Positions 1 through 7,415 of a stretch of 8,047 nt of DNA are shown one piece after another. Position 1 is the stretch's first letter, and the number at the start of each line of letters is the position of its first letter. The stretch is from Pseudomonadota bacterium (GTDB taxonomy: Bacteria; Pseudomonadota; Alphaproteobacteria; Rhizobiales; Rhizobiaceae): NCBI GenBank assembly GCA_023388675.1, contig JAEWFU010000480.1, forward strand, positions 1-8,047, given 5' to 3'. The notes below the pieces were generated by a model that saw only the letters and a list, made by a program, of their open reading frames with translations, searched no databases and had not been told where the DNA came from. The translations under genes and the position numbers were made by a program.

Positions 1-18
1 CCTGAAAACCGCTGGCAT
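1..18 (-). CDS. thiP: Start of the next gene of the thi operon, probably thiP (partial)
   Basis: On the minus strand the thiB stop codon overlaps an ATG (TGATG, sharing base 18), and an open frame, MPAVFR, runs off the window edge. In thiamine ABC transporter operons thiB is normally followed by thiP (inner-membrane permease) and thiQ (ATPase), often with overlapping stop and start codons. The identity therefore comes from position only: six codons carry no recognisable domain. A different start codon or gene is possible. Confidence 0.4.
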
Positions 19-1019
19 CAGCGGCTCATCACGGCAAGCCACTCGTCGATCCAGCGCTGGCGGTTTTGGGCAACCTCCTCGGGCGTGAACGCGAGCGTCT
101 TGGACGGTTCGACTAGCGTGTCGAAGACCGGATTGAGTGGTACGGACGTTTCGCCGGCAGGGAACATCCAGTTCGTTTCCGGGATCGCGTCCTGGAAGCC
201 GGGCCCGGTCATGAATTCCAGGAATTGCTTGCTCAGCGGGTTCTCGGCGCCCTTGACCGTCGCGCCCGCCACCTCGACCTGGAGGTAGTGGCCCTCCTCG
301 AAACTTGCCGCCTTGTAGCGCTGGCTGTCCTCGGCGATCTCGTGATAGGCGGGCGAGGTGGTATAGGAGAGGACCATGCCTGCCTCGCCGCTGGTGAACA
401 GGCCGTAGGCCTCGCTCCAGCCGGGCGTCACTGTCAGCACGCGCTGGCCGAGCTTCTCCCATGCGGCCTGTGCCTCGTCGCCATAGACGGCCTTCATCCA
501 CAGGAGCAGCCCGAGGCCGGGCGTCGAGGTGCGCGGGTCCTGGATGACGATCTTCTCCTCCGGGTCGCCCTCGACCAGTTCCTTGAGGCTTGCCGGGGGC
601 GTGGCGATCGTTTCGGTGTCGTAGACGAAGGCGAAGTAGCCGTAGTCGAAGGGCACGAACATATCGTCTCCCCAGCCGCCCGGCACATCGACGCGTTCGA
701 GCGAAATGCCGTGCGGCGCGAACAGGCCCGTCTCGCGCGCTTCGTGGGTCAAATTGGTGTCCAGCCCCAGAACGATATCGGCCTGCGTGCCGCTGCCCTC
801 CAGTTTGAGACGGTTGAGAAGCGCCACGCCGTCGGCCACCGCAAGGAATTCCAGGTCGCAGCCGCATTCTGCCTCGAACGCCTTCTCGACGACCGGGCCG
901 GGACCCCATGAGGCGGTAAAACTCTCATAGGTGTAGACGGTCAGCTTTCCCTGGGCTGTGGCCGGCAGAGTGGCGAGACCCAGCGAAGCGGTAAGGATGA
1001 TGAAAAAACGGTCGCGCAT
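18..1019 (-). CDS. thiB: Thiamine/TPP ABC transporter periplasmic binding protein ThiB (TbpA)
   Basis: Periplasmic solute-binding protein that captures thiamine, thiamine phosphate and TPP and delivers them to the ThiPQ transporter. The product is 333 aa, close to the roughly 327 aa of E. coli ThiB, and it resembles that protein along its whole length. A signal peptide covers residues 1-22: basic MRDR, a hydrophobic core, and an A-T-A cleavage motif before [12 protein letters not shown]. Family blocks are ECGC near 50, GLDTNL near 85-90, [13 protein letters not shown] near 122-134, [15 protein letters not shown] near 161-175, GWSEAYGLF near 200-208, [10 protein letters not shown] near 217-226 and NWMFPA near 283-288. 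The frame is open to 1046, but the start at 1019 is chosen because a perfect AAGGAGG (1026-1032) sits 6 nt before it and the signal peptide begins there. A TPP riboswitch precedes the gene, so TPP should repress it. It is divergent from thiN. Confidence 0.96.
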   Translation of the reverse strand: MRDRFFIILTASLGLATLPATAQGKLTVYTYESFTASWGPGPVVEKAFEAECGCDLEFLAVADGVALLNRLKLEGSGTQADIVLGLDTNLTHEARETGLFAPHGISLERVDVPGGWGDDMFVPFDYGYFAFVYDTETIATPPASLKELVEGDPEEKIVIQDPRTSTPGLGLLLWMKAVYGDEAQAAWEKLGQRVLTVTPGWSEAYGLFTSGEAGMVLSYTTSPAYHEIAEDSQRYKAASFEEGHYLQVEVAGATVKGAENPLSKQFLEFMTGPGFQDAIPETNWMFPAGETSVPLNPVFDTLVEPSKTLAFTPEEVAQNRQRWIDEWLAVMSR

Positions 1020-1022
1020 CGG

Positions 1023-1060
1023 GCGCCTCCTTGGTTCGTGTTTCAAGGGAAATCAGGCGC
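1023..1060 (-). promoter_or_regulatory. Ribosome-binding-site sequestering hairpin (riboswitch expression platform)
   Basis: In the thiB leader RNA, GCGCCT (1060-1055) is complementary to AGGCGC (1028-1023), and CCTT (1048-1045) to AAGG (1032-1029). The pairing leaves a six-base bulge and a 12-base loop and buries the whole AAGGAGG ribosome binding site. A competing hairpin, CGCT/AGCG over 1072-1058, uses part of the same upstream arm and could release the site. No U-tract follows, so control of translation initiation fits better than termination. The pairings are seen directly; their switching by TPP is inferred. Confidence 0.6.
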
Positions 1061-1072
1061 TTTGCTGCAGCG

Positions 1073-1180
1073 TCTAATCCCTCCGCCGGTATGAGCCGGA
1101 TCAGGTTCAGCGGGTTGGCCGGGTTTCCCCGTCATGCCTCTCAGCCGGTCCGCGTTGGTCGCGTCCGGCACCCCGTTAGA
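1073..1180 (-). ncRNA. TPP riboswitch (THI element) upstream of thiB
   Basis: Read on the minus strand, the thi-box signatures appear in order. GGGGTGCC (1174-1167) opens the aptamer, CTGAGA lies near 1143-1138, AACCTGATCCGG forms the pyrophosphate-sensor side near 1107-1096, and CATACCGGCGGAGGGA closes it. The closing helix P1 is TCTAA (1180-1176) with TTAGA (1077-1073). The element is about 108 nt and lies just downstream of a good promoter. TPP binding in such elements lowers expression of thiamine biosynthesis or transport genes, which fits the ThiB transporter encoded next. Confidence 0.96.
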
Positions 1181-1190
1181 GCGTTTCCAG

Positions 1191-1219
1191 AGATAGGGCT
1201 GCGCGCGAGGCTAGGCAAG
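1191..1219 (-). promoter_or_regulatory. Promoter of the riboswitch-thiB operon
   Basis: On the minus strand CTTGCC (1219-1214), a 17-bp spacer and CTATCT (1196-1191) match the alphaproteobacterial housekeeping pattern CTTGAC-N17-CTATAT closely. Transcription would start near 1184, a few bases before the riboswitch P1 helix, so the spacing supports both calls. It is predicted by eye only. Confidence 0.6.
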
Positions 1220-1287
1220 CGATTGTTTGGCAAGCACAATGCAAGACGCTTTCGTTTCAGCGCGCTCGCATGATAGAGGCGACGCGC

Positions 1288-1935
1288 ATGAACCGCTTCG
1301 CCATCCTTCTTGGCGGCGACCTCGTCGCTACGCCCCGGCTTGCCGGCCAACTCGAACACACCCGGGTGATCGCGGCCGATTCCGGCATCCGCCATGCAAG
1401 CGTGCTGGGCATCGTTCCCGAATTGTGGACCGGCGATTTCGATTCCGTCGACGATGGCTTGAGGCAGGCGCATGGCGATGTGCCGACCGAAATTTTCCCG
1501 TCCGACAAGGACAAGACCGATGGCGAGATCGCGATCGAGGCCGCACTGGCGCGCGGAGCCAGCGAAGTGATGCTGGTCGGGGCCTTTGGCGGAGCGCGTG
1601 CCGACCATGCCTTCCTGCATCTGACGGTGGCCCTGCGGCTGGCCGAAGCCGGCACGCCGTGCCTGCTGACCAGCGGCCAGCAGGAGGGGATTCCGCTGCT
1701 GCCGGGCGCGGCCAGACGCTTCGACTACGATGACGGTACGCTGTTCAGCGTCCTGCCGTTCTCCGACCTTGAAGGACTTACGCTATCCGGCGCGAAATGG
1801 CCGCTTGCCGACCGGTCGGTTCCCTTCGGTTCGTCGCTGACGCTTTCGAACGAGGTGCGGGGCGAACTGACCGTGACGCTCCGGTCCGGACGCGCCCTTC
1901 TGGTCGCCCATCCCGTTTCCTATTTCCGTATGTGA
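1288..1935 (+). CDS. thiN: Thiamine diphosphokinase (thiamine pyrophosphokinase)
   Basis: Cytoplasmic enzyme that transfers pyrophosphate from ATP to thiamine to give thiamine diphosphate (TPP), the cofactor and the riboswitch ligand. The product is 215 aa, usual for bacterial enzymes. Family motifs are ADSG at 30-33, TGDFDSV at 48-54 (acidic metal-binding region), DKDKTDGE at 73-80, GGARADH at 101-107 and LSNEV at 186-190, which lies in the thiamine-binding C-terminal domain. The frame is open from 1270, but the ATG at 1288 has a GAGG at 1276-1279 with 8-nt spacing and begins the conserved MNRFAILLGG strand, so it is preferred. No riboswitch was found before it. It is divergent from thiB and runs almost directly into uup, so the two are likely cotranscribed. 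Confidence 0.93.
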   Translation: MNRFAILLGGDLVATPRLAGQLEHTRVIAADSGIRHASVLGIVPELWTGDFDSVDDGLRQAHGDVPTEIFPSDKDKTDGEIAIEAALARGASEVMLVGAFGGARADHAFLHLTVALRLAEAGTPCLLTSGQQEGIPLLPGAARRFDYDDGTLFSVLPFSDLEGLTLSGAKWPLADRSVPFGSSLTLSNEVRGELTVTLRSGRALLVAHPVSYFRM

Positions 1936-1937
1936 CC

Positions 1938-3742
<1,805 letters not shown>

Positions 3743-3746
<4 letters not shown>

Positions 3747-3771
3747 CTTTGTGCGTTTTCATGCGCATAAT
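3743..3771 (+). promoter_or_regulatory. Candidate promoter of ccdAB
   Basis: GTGACT (3743-3748) as a -35 element, a 17-bp spacer and CATAAT (3766-3771) as a -10 element. The -35 element overlaps the uup stop codon (3744-3746). Transcription would start near 3778, inside the main palindrome, as expected for an autorepressed toxin-antitoxin operon. It is moderate by consensus and predicted by eye. Confidence 0.45.
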
Positions 3772-3783
3772 ATGTGCGCACAT
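3761..3783 (+). promoter_or_regulatory. Palindromic operator for CcdA/CcdB autoregulation
   Basis: Two perfect palindromes share the core TGCGCA: ATGCGCAT (3761-3768) and ATGTGCGCACAT (3772-3783), with centres 13 bp apart. They overlap the predicted -10 element and start point. Ribbon-helix-helix antitoxins such as CcdA bind tandem palindromic sites over their own promoters, so repression by the CcdA-CcdB complex is likely. Degenerate half-sites (TGCGT at 3752, TGCACA at 3790) flank the pair. Confidence 0.6.
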
Positions 3784-3797
3784 CCGGGATGCACACT

Positions 3798-4037
3798 ATG
3801 AAGAACGAAGCCCCCTCGATCCGTAAGGCAGCAAACCTGTCCATTGATGCCGACGTGCTCGCAGAAGCGAAGGCGCTGTCGGTCAATATTTCCCGTGCCG
3901 CCGAAGCCGGAATTTCGGACGCGGTGCGCAAGGAAAAGGAACGGCGCTGGAAGGAGGAAAACCGCGAGACACTCGAAAGCTGGAATCGCTGGGTTGAGGA
4001 GAACGGGATTCCGCTGGCTGAGTATCGCCAGTTCTGA
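3798..4037 (+). CDS. ccdA: CcdA-family antitoxin
   Basis: Antitoxin that should neutralise the neighbouring CcdB-like toxin and repress the operon. The product is 79 aa against 72 aa for F-plasmid CcdA. An N-terminal ribbon-helix-helix DNA-binding region is seen as the strand AANLSIDADVLAEA (11-24), followed by LSVNISRAAEAGISDAVRKE (28-47) with the CcdA-typical VNIS. A charged C-terminal tail, from RRWKEENRE to EYRQF (49-79), matches the toxin-binding tail, including the RWKxEN block also present in F CcdA. The ATG at 3798 follows GGGA at 3786-3789. GTG 3774 and ATG 3789 are also in frame, but 3774 lies inside the operator. The stop overlaps the ccdB start (TGATG at 4035-4039), so toxin translation is coupled to antitoxin translation. 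Confidence 0.88.
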   Translation: MKNEAPSIRKAANLSIDADVLAEAKALSVNISRAAEAGISDAVRKEKERRWKEENRETLESWNRWVEENGIPLAEYRQF

Positions 4038-4336
4038 TGGCGCGCTTCCAGATATTCGCAGAAGCCGGCAAGTCCGGATATCTTCTGGACGTTCAGTCCG
4101 AGCTGATCGATATCGCGCGAACGAGGGTTGTTGTACCCTTGCTGCCGGTAAAGCAGACGCCGCCCGCCATCGCCCGTTTGCATCCTGTCTTCGAAATCGG
4201 AGGCAAGGAGGTCGTGATGGCGACGCATCTGATTGCAACGGTGCCGACCAGCATTCTCACTGAACCGCGCGGCGATCTATCTGCCCAAGGCGACAAAATC
4301 ACCGCCGCCCTCGATATGCTCTTTCAGGGGTTCTGA
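4037..4336 (+). CDS. ccdB: CcdB-family toxin (DNA gyrase poison family)
   Basis: CcdB toxins bind the GyrA dimer and trap the gyrase-DNA cleavage complex. The product is 99 aa against 101 aa for F CcdB, and it follows the family pattern: ARFQIFAEAGKSGYLLDVQS (2-21), IDIARTRVVVPLLP (24-37), LHPVFEIGGKEVVMATHLIATVP (48-70), then DKITAALDMLF (86-96). It overlaps ccdA by one base. F CcdB ends in WGI, residues needed for gyrase poisoning; here the end is QGF (codons 97-99), so the tryptophan is missing. Whether the protein is still toxic cannot be read from the sequence. The last 13 bp overlap the end of zapA on the other strand. It is probably a chromosomal toxin-antitoxin module of accessory origin. 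Confidence 0.88.
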   Translation: MARFQIFAEAGKSGYLLDVQSELIDIARTRVVVPLLPVKQTPPAIARLHPVFEIGGKEVVMATHLIATVPTSILTEPRGDLSAQGDKITAALDMLFQGF

Positions 4337-4713
4337 GAGATCAGAGCCGGCTCGCCGTCGGTGTTCAGCCTGGCTGCAAGCCCCTCCATGCGCTCGGCCA
4401 GATTGGCGAGCGCGCCGGTGAGTGCCGCATCGTTCTTGTCGGCCTTTGTCAGCGCGTCGTCGCGCGTCTTGCGCAGCGTGGCGATCTCGCTCTCCATGCC
4501 TTTCATGCGCTTCTGCAACTCGGCAAGCTCGTCCATCACCATGATGCCGGCCATCACGGTCAGGCGCTGGTCGCCGATCTCTCCGAACGATCCCTTGAGG
4601 TGGGAGACATAACGGTCGAAGCGCGTCGCCAGATCGGTCAGGTGTTCTTCCTGCCCTTCGTCGCAGGCCATGCGGTAGGACTTGCCGTCGATCGTCACCG
4701 TCACCTGCGCCAT
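4324..4713 (-). CDS. zapA: Cell division protein ZapA
   Basis: Cytoplasmic FtsZ-associated protein that bundles FtsZ protofilaments and stabilises the Z ring. The product is 129 aa, longer than E. coli ZapA (109 aa). An N-terminal globular head, VTVTIDGKSYRMACDEGQEE (4-23), is followed by LTDLATRFDRYVSHLK (25-40) and RLTVMAGIMVMDELAELQK (50-68). A C-terminal heptad-rich coiled coil spans about 62-115, with a short tail ending QNP. The start at 4713 has AAGGA (4724-4720) 6 nt upstream, overlapping the TAA stop of the preceding DUF4164 gene, with which it is clearly cotranscribed. Its stop lies within the 3' end of ccdB, so there is no intergenic space or terminator between the two convergent genes. 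Confidence 0.9.
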   Translation of the reverse strand: MAQVTVTIDGKSYRMACDEGQEEHLTDLATRFDRYVSHLKGSFGEIGDQRLTVMAGIMVMDELAELQKRMKGMESEIATLRKTRDDALTKADKNDAALTGALANLAERMEGLAARLNTDGEPALISQNP

Positions 4714-4723
4714 GGCCTGTCCT

Positions 4724-4996
4724 TTACCTGTCGAGTACCGCGCGGATGGTCTCCATCGCCGCCACGAGCCGGCGCGAGACTTCCTTGTTGGCTTCTTCCA
4801 GCCGTTCGGCGCGCGCCTCCGAACTGTCGAGTTCCTGAGCGAGGCGGGCCCGGTCGGCGTTCATGCGCTGCACTTCCGCTTCGGCGTCGCCATATTCCTG
4901 CTCACGCTCGAAGCGTGCGGAAACCGCATCTTCCAGCGTCTCGATCGCCTTCCCGAGGCGGGCAATTACTTCCTTGAGGGTCGCTTCCCCGGTCAT
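4724..4996 (-). CDS. DUF4164-family coiled-coil protein, upstream of zapA
   Basis: Small protein of 90 aa predicted to be almost entirely alpha-helical coiled coil. It runs from LKEVIARLGKAIETLEDAV near the N terminus through charged heptads (AEVQRMNADRARLAQELD) to RRLVAAMETIRAVLDR. There is no signal peptide or membrane segment. It resembles the DUF4164 proteins that rhizobia encode just upstream of zapA; that family name is from memory. Only 10 nt separate it from zapA, so a role with ZapA in division is an inference from context. In E. coli a coiled-coil partner (ZapB) works with ZapA, but no homology to ZapB is claimed. The ATG at 4996 has only a weak ribosome binding site (GGA about 9 nt upstream). 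Confidence 0.8.
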   Translation of the reverse strand: MTGEATLKEVIARLGKAIETLEDAVSARFEREQEYGDAEAEVQRMNADRARLAQELDSSEARAERLEEANKEVSRRLVAAMETIRAVLDR

Positions 4997-5061
4997 GGTA
5001 TCCGTTCCAGCCCCCGAGATGGTGCCGAATCGCGCGCTTTCCCAGCGCGTTAGCCGTGAAA

Positions 5062-5090
5062 CATTAGGCAGCGTGCGAAGCGGGCGTCAA
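5062..5090 (-). promoter_or_regulatory. Promoter of the DUF4164-zapA operon
   Basis: On the minus strand TTGACG (5090-5085), a 17-bp spacer and CTAATG (5067-5062) give a good promoter match, preceded by G as in GTTGAC. Transcription would start near 5055, leaving a leader of about 60 nt before the ATG at 4996. No other candidate in 4997-5264 fits this strand as well. Confidence 0.55.
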
Positions 5091-5175
5091 CGCGGCGCTC
5101 GCGACTATCCCCTTTAAACGCACTCGCAAGTGTCGGGAAAGCGCTTCAAGGCTGCGGACAGAACCTCTGCCAACG

Positions 5176-5203
5176 TTGACTCGGGGCGCGCGCCTGCTAT
5201 GTG
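5176..5203 (+). promoter_or_regulatory. Candidate tkt promoter
   Basis: TTGACT (5176-5181), a 16-bp spacer and TATGTG (5198-5203; equivalently CTATGT at 5197-5202) resemble an alphaproteobacterial housekeeping promoter with a perfect TTGAC. The start point would be near 5210, only a few bases before the hairpin at 5218. The -10 element is imperfect. Confidence 0.5.
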
Positions 5204-5217
5204 TCCCCTCGCTTTCC

Positions 5218-5240
5218 GGGCCGTATCCGGCCCTTTTCTT
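5218..5240 (+). terminator. Terminator-like hairpin in the tkt leader
   Basis: GGGCCG (5218-5223), loop TATC, CGGCCC (5228-5233), then TTTTCTT (5234-5240): a perfect 6-bp GC stem followed by a T-rich run, the form of an intrinsic terminator. It lies 24 nt before the tkt ATG, with no space for another promoter in between. It may attenuate tkt transcription, or end a short RNA from upstream. Function is inferred. Confidence 0.5.
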
Positions 5241-5264
5241 GCGCGGGACGACAAGCGAGCGATC

Positions 5265-7256
5265 ATGACCACACGCGAAATGCACGACCGCATGGCCAAT
5301 GCGATCCGTTTCCTTTCCATGGATGCCGTGGAGAAGGCCAATTCGGGTCATCCCGGTCTGCCGATGGGCGCCGCCGACATCGCGACCGTGTTGTTCTCCC
5401 GCTATCTATCCTACGACCCGCAGAAGCCTGACTGGGCCGATCGGGACCGCTTCGTGCTGTCGGCCGGCCACGGTTCGATGCTGCTCTATTCGCTGCTCTA
5501 CCTAACCGGCTACGAGGACATCGACCTCGAGCAGATCAAGCATTTCCGTCAGCTCGGCTGGCGCACGGCGGGTCACCCCGAATGGGGGCATGCCGCAGGC
5601 ATCGAGACGACCACCGGACCGCTTGGCCAGGGCCTTGCCAACTCGGTGGGCATGGCGCTTGCCGAACGCATCATGAATGCCCGCTTCGGCGACGACCTCG
5701 TCGACCACTATACCTATGTGCTGGCGGGCGACGGCTGCCTGATGGAAGGGATCAGCCAGGAAGCGATCTCGCTTGCGGGCCATCTGAAGCTGAACAAGCT
5801 GATCGTCATCTGGGACGACAACAATATCTCCATCGACGGCGCGATCTCGCTGTCCGACTCCACCGACCAGTGCAAACGCTTCGAAGCCTCTGGCTGGAAC
5901 ACGACGCGCGTCGACGGCCATGATCCGGATGCGATCGCAGCGGCGATCGAGGCGGCCCGCAAATCCGACCGTCCGACGCTGATCGCCGCCAAGACGACCA
6001 TTGGCTATGGCGCGCCGACGCGCGCCGGCACCAACAAGGCGCACGGCTCGCCGCTGGGTGCTGAAGAGATCGCCGGCGCGCGCAAGGCGCTCGGCTGGGA
6101 TGCCGAGCCTTTCGTGGTTCCGTCCGACGTCCTGGATGCATGGCGCGTTGCCGGCCTGCGCGCGGCCAAGGAGCGCAAGGAATGGGAAAAGCGGCTCGGC
6201 GCGGCCGATGCCCCGACGCGTTCCGAATTCGAGCGCCGGATGCGCGGCGACCTTCCGCAGGGCTTCGACCAGGCCATCGTAGACTACAAGAAGAAGCTGG
6301 CCGAGGAGAAGCCCAAGGTCGCGACGCGCAAGTCGTCGGAAATGGCGCTCGAGGTCATCAACGCGATCGTGCCCGAAACAATCGGCGGTTCGGCCGACCT
6401 CACCGGCTCCAACAACACCAAGACCAGCCAGACGGGACCGATCAAGCCGGACGACTATTCCGGCCGCTACGTCTATTACGGTATTCGCGAGCACGGCATG
6501 GCGGCCGCTATGAACGGCATGACGCTGCATGGCGGCGTCATCCCTTACGGCGGCACCTTTCTCACCTTCTCGGATTATGCCCGGCCCGCAATGCGTCTGG
6601 CATCACTCATGGGCATCCGCTCCATCTTCGTGATGACCCACGATTCCATCGGTCTCGGCGAAGACGGGCCGACTCACCAGCCGGTCGAGCATCTGGCGGC
6701 GCTGCGCGCGATCCCCAACCACTATGTCATGCGTCCGGCCGACGCGGTCGAGGCCGCTGAATGCTGGCAGATCGCGCTGGAATCGACGAAGACGCCTTCC
6801 ACGCTGGCGCTGACCCGGCAGAACCTGCCGACCGTGCGCACCGAGCATGCGGTCGAGAATCTGTGCGCGCGCGGTGCCTACGAACTCGCCGGAACCAATG
6901 GCGATGCAGCAGTGACGATCTTCGCAACAGGTTCGGAGGTCGAGATTGCCTTGGCCGCTCGCGCCGAACTCGAGAAGCGCGGTCACCGGACACGGGTCGT
7001 TTCCGTGCCGTGCATGGAGATATTCACCGCGCAGAGCGATGAGTATCGTGCCGGGCTGATCGGCAATTCGAAGGTCAAGATCGCCATCGAGGCCGGCGTG
7101 CGCCAGGGCTGGGACGCGGTCATCGGTTCCGATGGGCTCTTCGTCGGCATGAGCAGCTTTGGCGCCAGCGGCAGGATCGAGGACCTTTACAAGCACTTCG
7201 GTATCACTGCCGAGGCTGCGGTCGCTGCCGTCGAAAAGCGCCTCGCGAAGGCCTGA
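5265..7256 (+). CDS. tkt: Transketolase
   Basis: TPP-dependent enzyme of the non-oxidative pentose phosphate pathway. It moves two-carbon ketol units from xylulose-5-phosphate to ribose-5-phosphate or erythrose-4-phosphate. The product is 663 aa, the normal full length. The N-terminal pyrophosphate domain carries SGHPGLPMG (27-35, His29), SAGHGS (66-71, His69), GHPEWG (103-108), GPLGQG (118-123), the TPP motif from GDGCLMEG (155-162) to NN (186-187), and KAHGSPLG (258-265, His260). The middle domain has [10 protein letters not shown] (374-383) and YGIREHGM (405-412) with the catalytic Glu409, then [16 protein letters not shown] (458-473). The C-terminal domain includes FATGSEVE (553-560). The ATG at 5265 begins the conserved [17 protein letters not shown]; the frame is open upstream to 5130, but that is leader DNA. 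The ribosome binding site is weak. gap follows 159 bp downstream on the same strand. Confidence 0.97.
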   Translation: MTTREMHDRMANAIRFLSMDAVEKANSGHPGLPMGAADIATVLFSRYLSYDPQKPDWADRDRFVLSAGHGSMLLYSLLYLTGYEDIDLEQIKHFRQLGWRTAGHPEWGHAAGIETTTGPLGQGLANSVGMALAERIMNARFGDDLVDHYTYVLAGDGCLMEGISQEAISLAGHLKLNKLIVIWDDNNISIDGAISLSDSTDQCKRFEASGWNTTRVDGHDPDAIAAAIEAARKSDRPTLIAAKTTIGYGAPTRAGTNKAHGSPLGAEEIAGARKALGWDAEPFVVPSDVLDAWRVAGLRAAKERKEWEKRLGAADAPTRSEFERRMRGDLPQGFDQAIVDYKKKLAEEKPKVATRKSSEMALEVINAIVPETIGGSADLTGSNNTKTSQTGPIKPDDYSGRYVYYGIREHGMAAAMNGMTLHGGVIPYGGTFLTFSDYARPAMRLASLMGIRSIFVMTHDSIGLGEDGPTHQPVEHLAALRAIPNHYVMRPADAVEAAECWQIALESTKTPSTLALTRQNLPTVRTEHAVENLCARGAYELAGTNGDAAVTIFATGSEVEIALAARAELEKRGHRTRVVSVPCMEIFTAQSDEYRAGLIGNSKVKIAIEAGVRQGWDAVIGSDGLFVGMSSFGASGRIEDLYKHFGITAEAAVAAVEKRLAKA

Positions 7257-7263
7257 GCAGGGG

Positions 7264-7280
7264 CAGGCGCCACGCGCCTG
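7264..7280 (+). terminator. Short hairpin just after tkt, possible weak terminator
   Basis: CAGGCGC (7264-7270), loop CAC, GCGCCTG (7274-7280): a perfect 7-bp GC stem starting 8 nt after the tkt stop. The following TTCTGTACT is a poor U-tract, so it may be a partial terminator or a 3'-end stabiliser or processing site between tkt and gap. Confidence 0.35.
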
Positions 7281-7351
7281 TTCTGTACTAATCGGTTTTA
7301 TCCCGGCTGACGCTGGATTCTTCCGCGCCGCGCCGCTATGGAAGCGCTGCC

Positions 7352-7381
7352 TTGGCGGCGGGCCTTGCGCCATGCCGCCGG
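7352..7381 (+). promoter_or_regulatory. GC-rich hairpin in the gap leader
   Basis: GGCGGC (7354-7359) pairs with GCCGCC (7374-7379), and inside it GGC (7361-7363) pairs with GCC (7369-7371) around a five-base loop; two G-T pairs can extend the base. No T-run follows, so it is not a terminator. It ends about 20 nt before the gap ribosome binding site (GGGAGA, 7403-7408) and may affect mRNA stability or translation. The rest of the 159-bp tkt-gap interval shows no convincing promoter. Confidence 0.3.
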
Positions 7382-7415
7382 AACACGCTTTCGAAGCCTC
7401 CTGGGAGACCGCCTC

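Noticed and set aside
225..911. A 228-codon plus-strand frame opposite thiB
   Set aside because: thiB is complete and highly conserved on the other strand. The opposite frame shows no family features.
1221..1287. A thiN promoter using TTGTTT at 1223-1228
   Set aside because: No acceptable -10 element is found at the right distance. thiN must have a promoter in this divergent region, but I cannot point to it.
1797..1937. N-terminal extension of Uup by 47 residues
   Set aside because: The stretch is the thiN coding region read in another frame. The ABC-F domain begins directly after the ATG at 1938.
5130..5264. N-terminal extension of transketolase by 45 residues
   Set aside because: It covers the predicted promoter and the leader hairpin, while the conserved protein begins at the ATG at 5265.
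7307..7341. A gap promoter made of CTGACG (7307) and CTATGG (7336)
   Set aside because: The 23-bp spacer is too long for a normal promoter.
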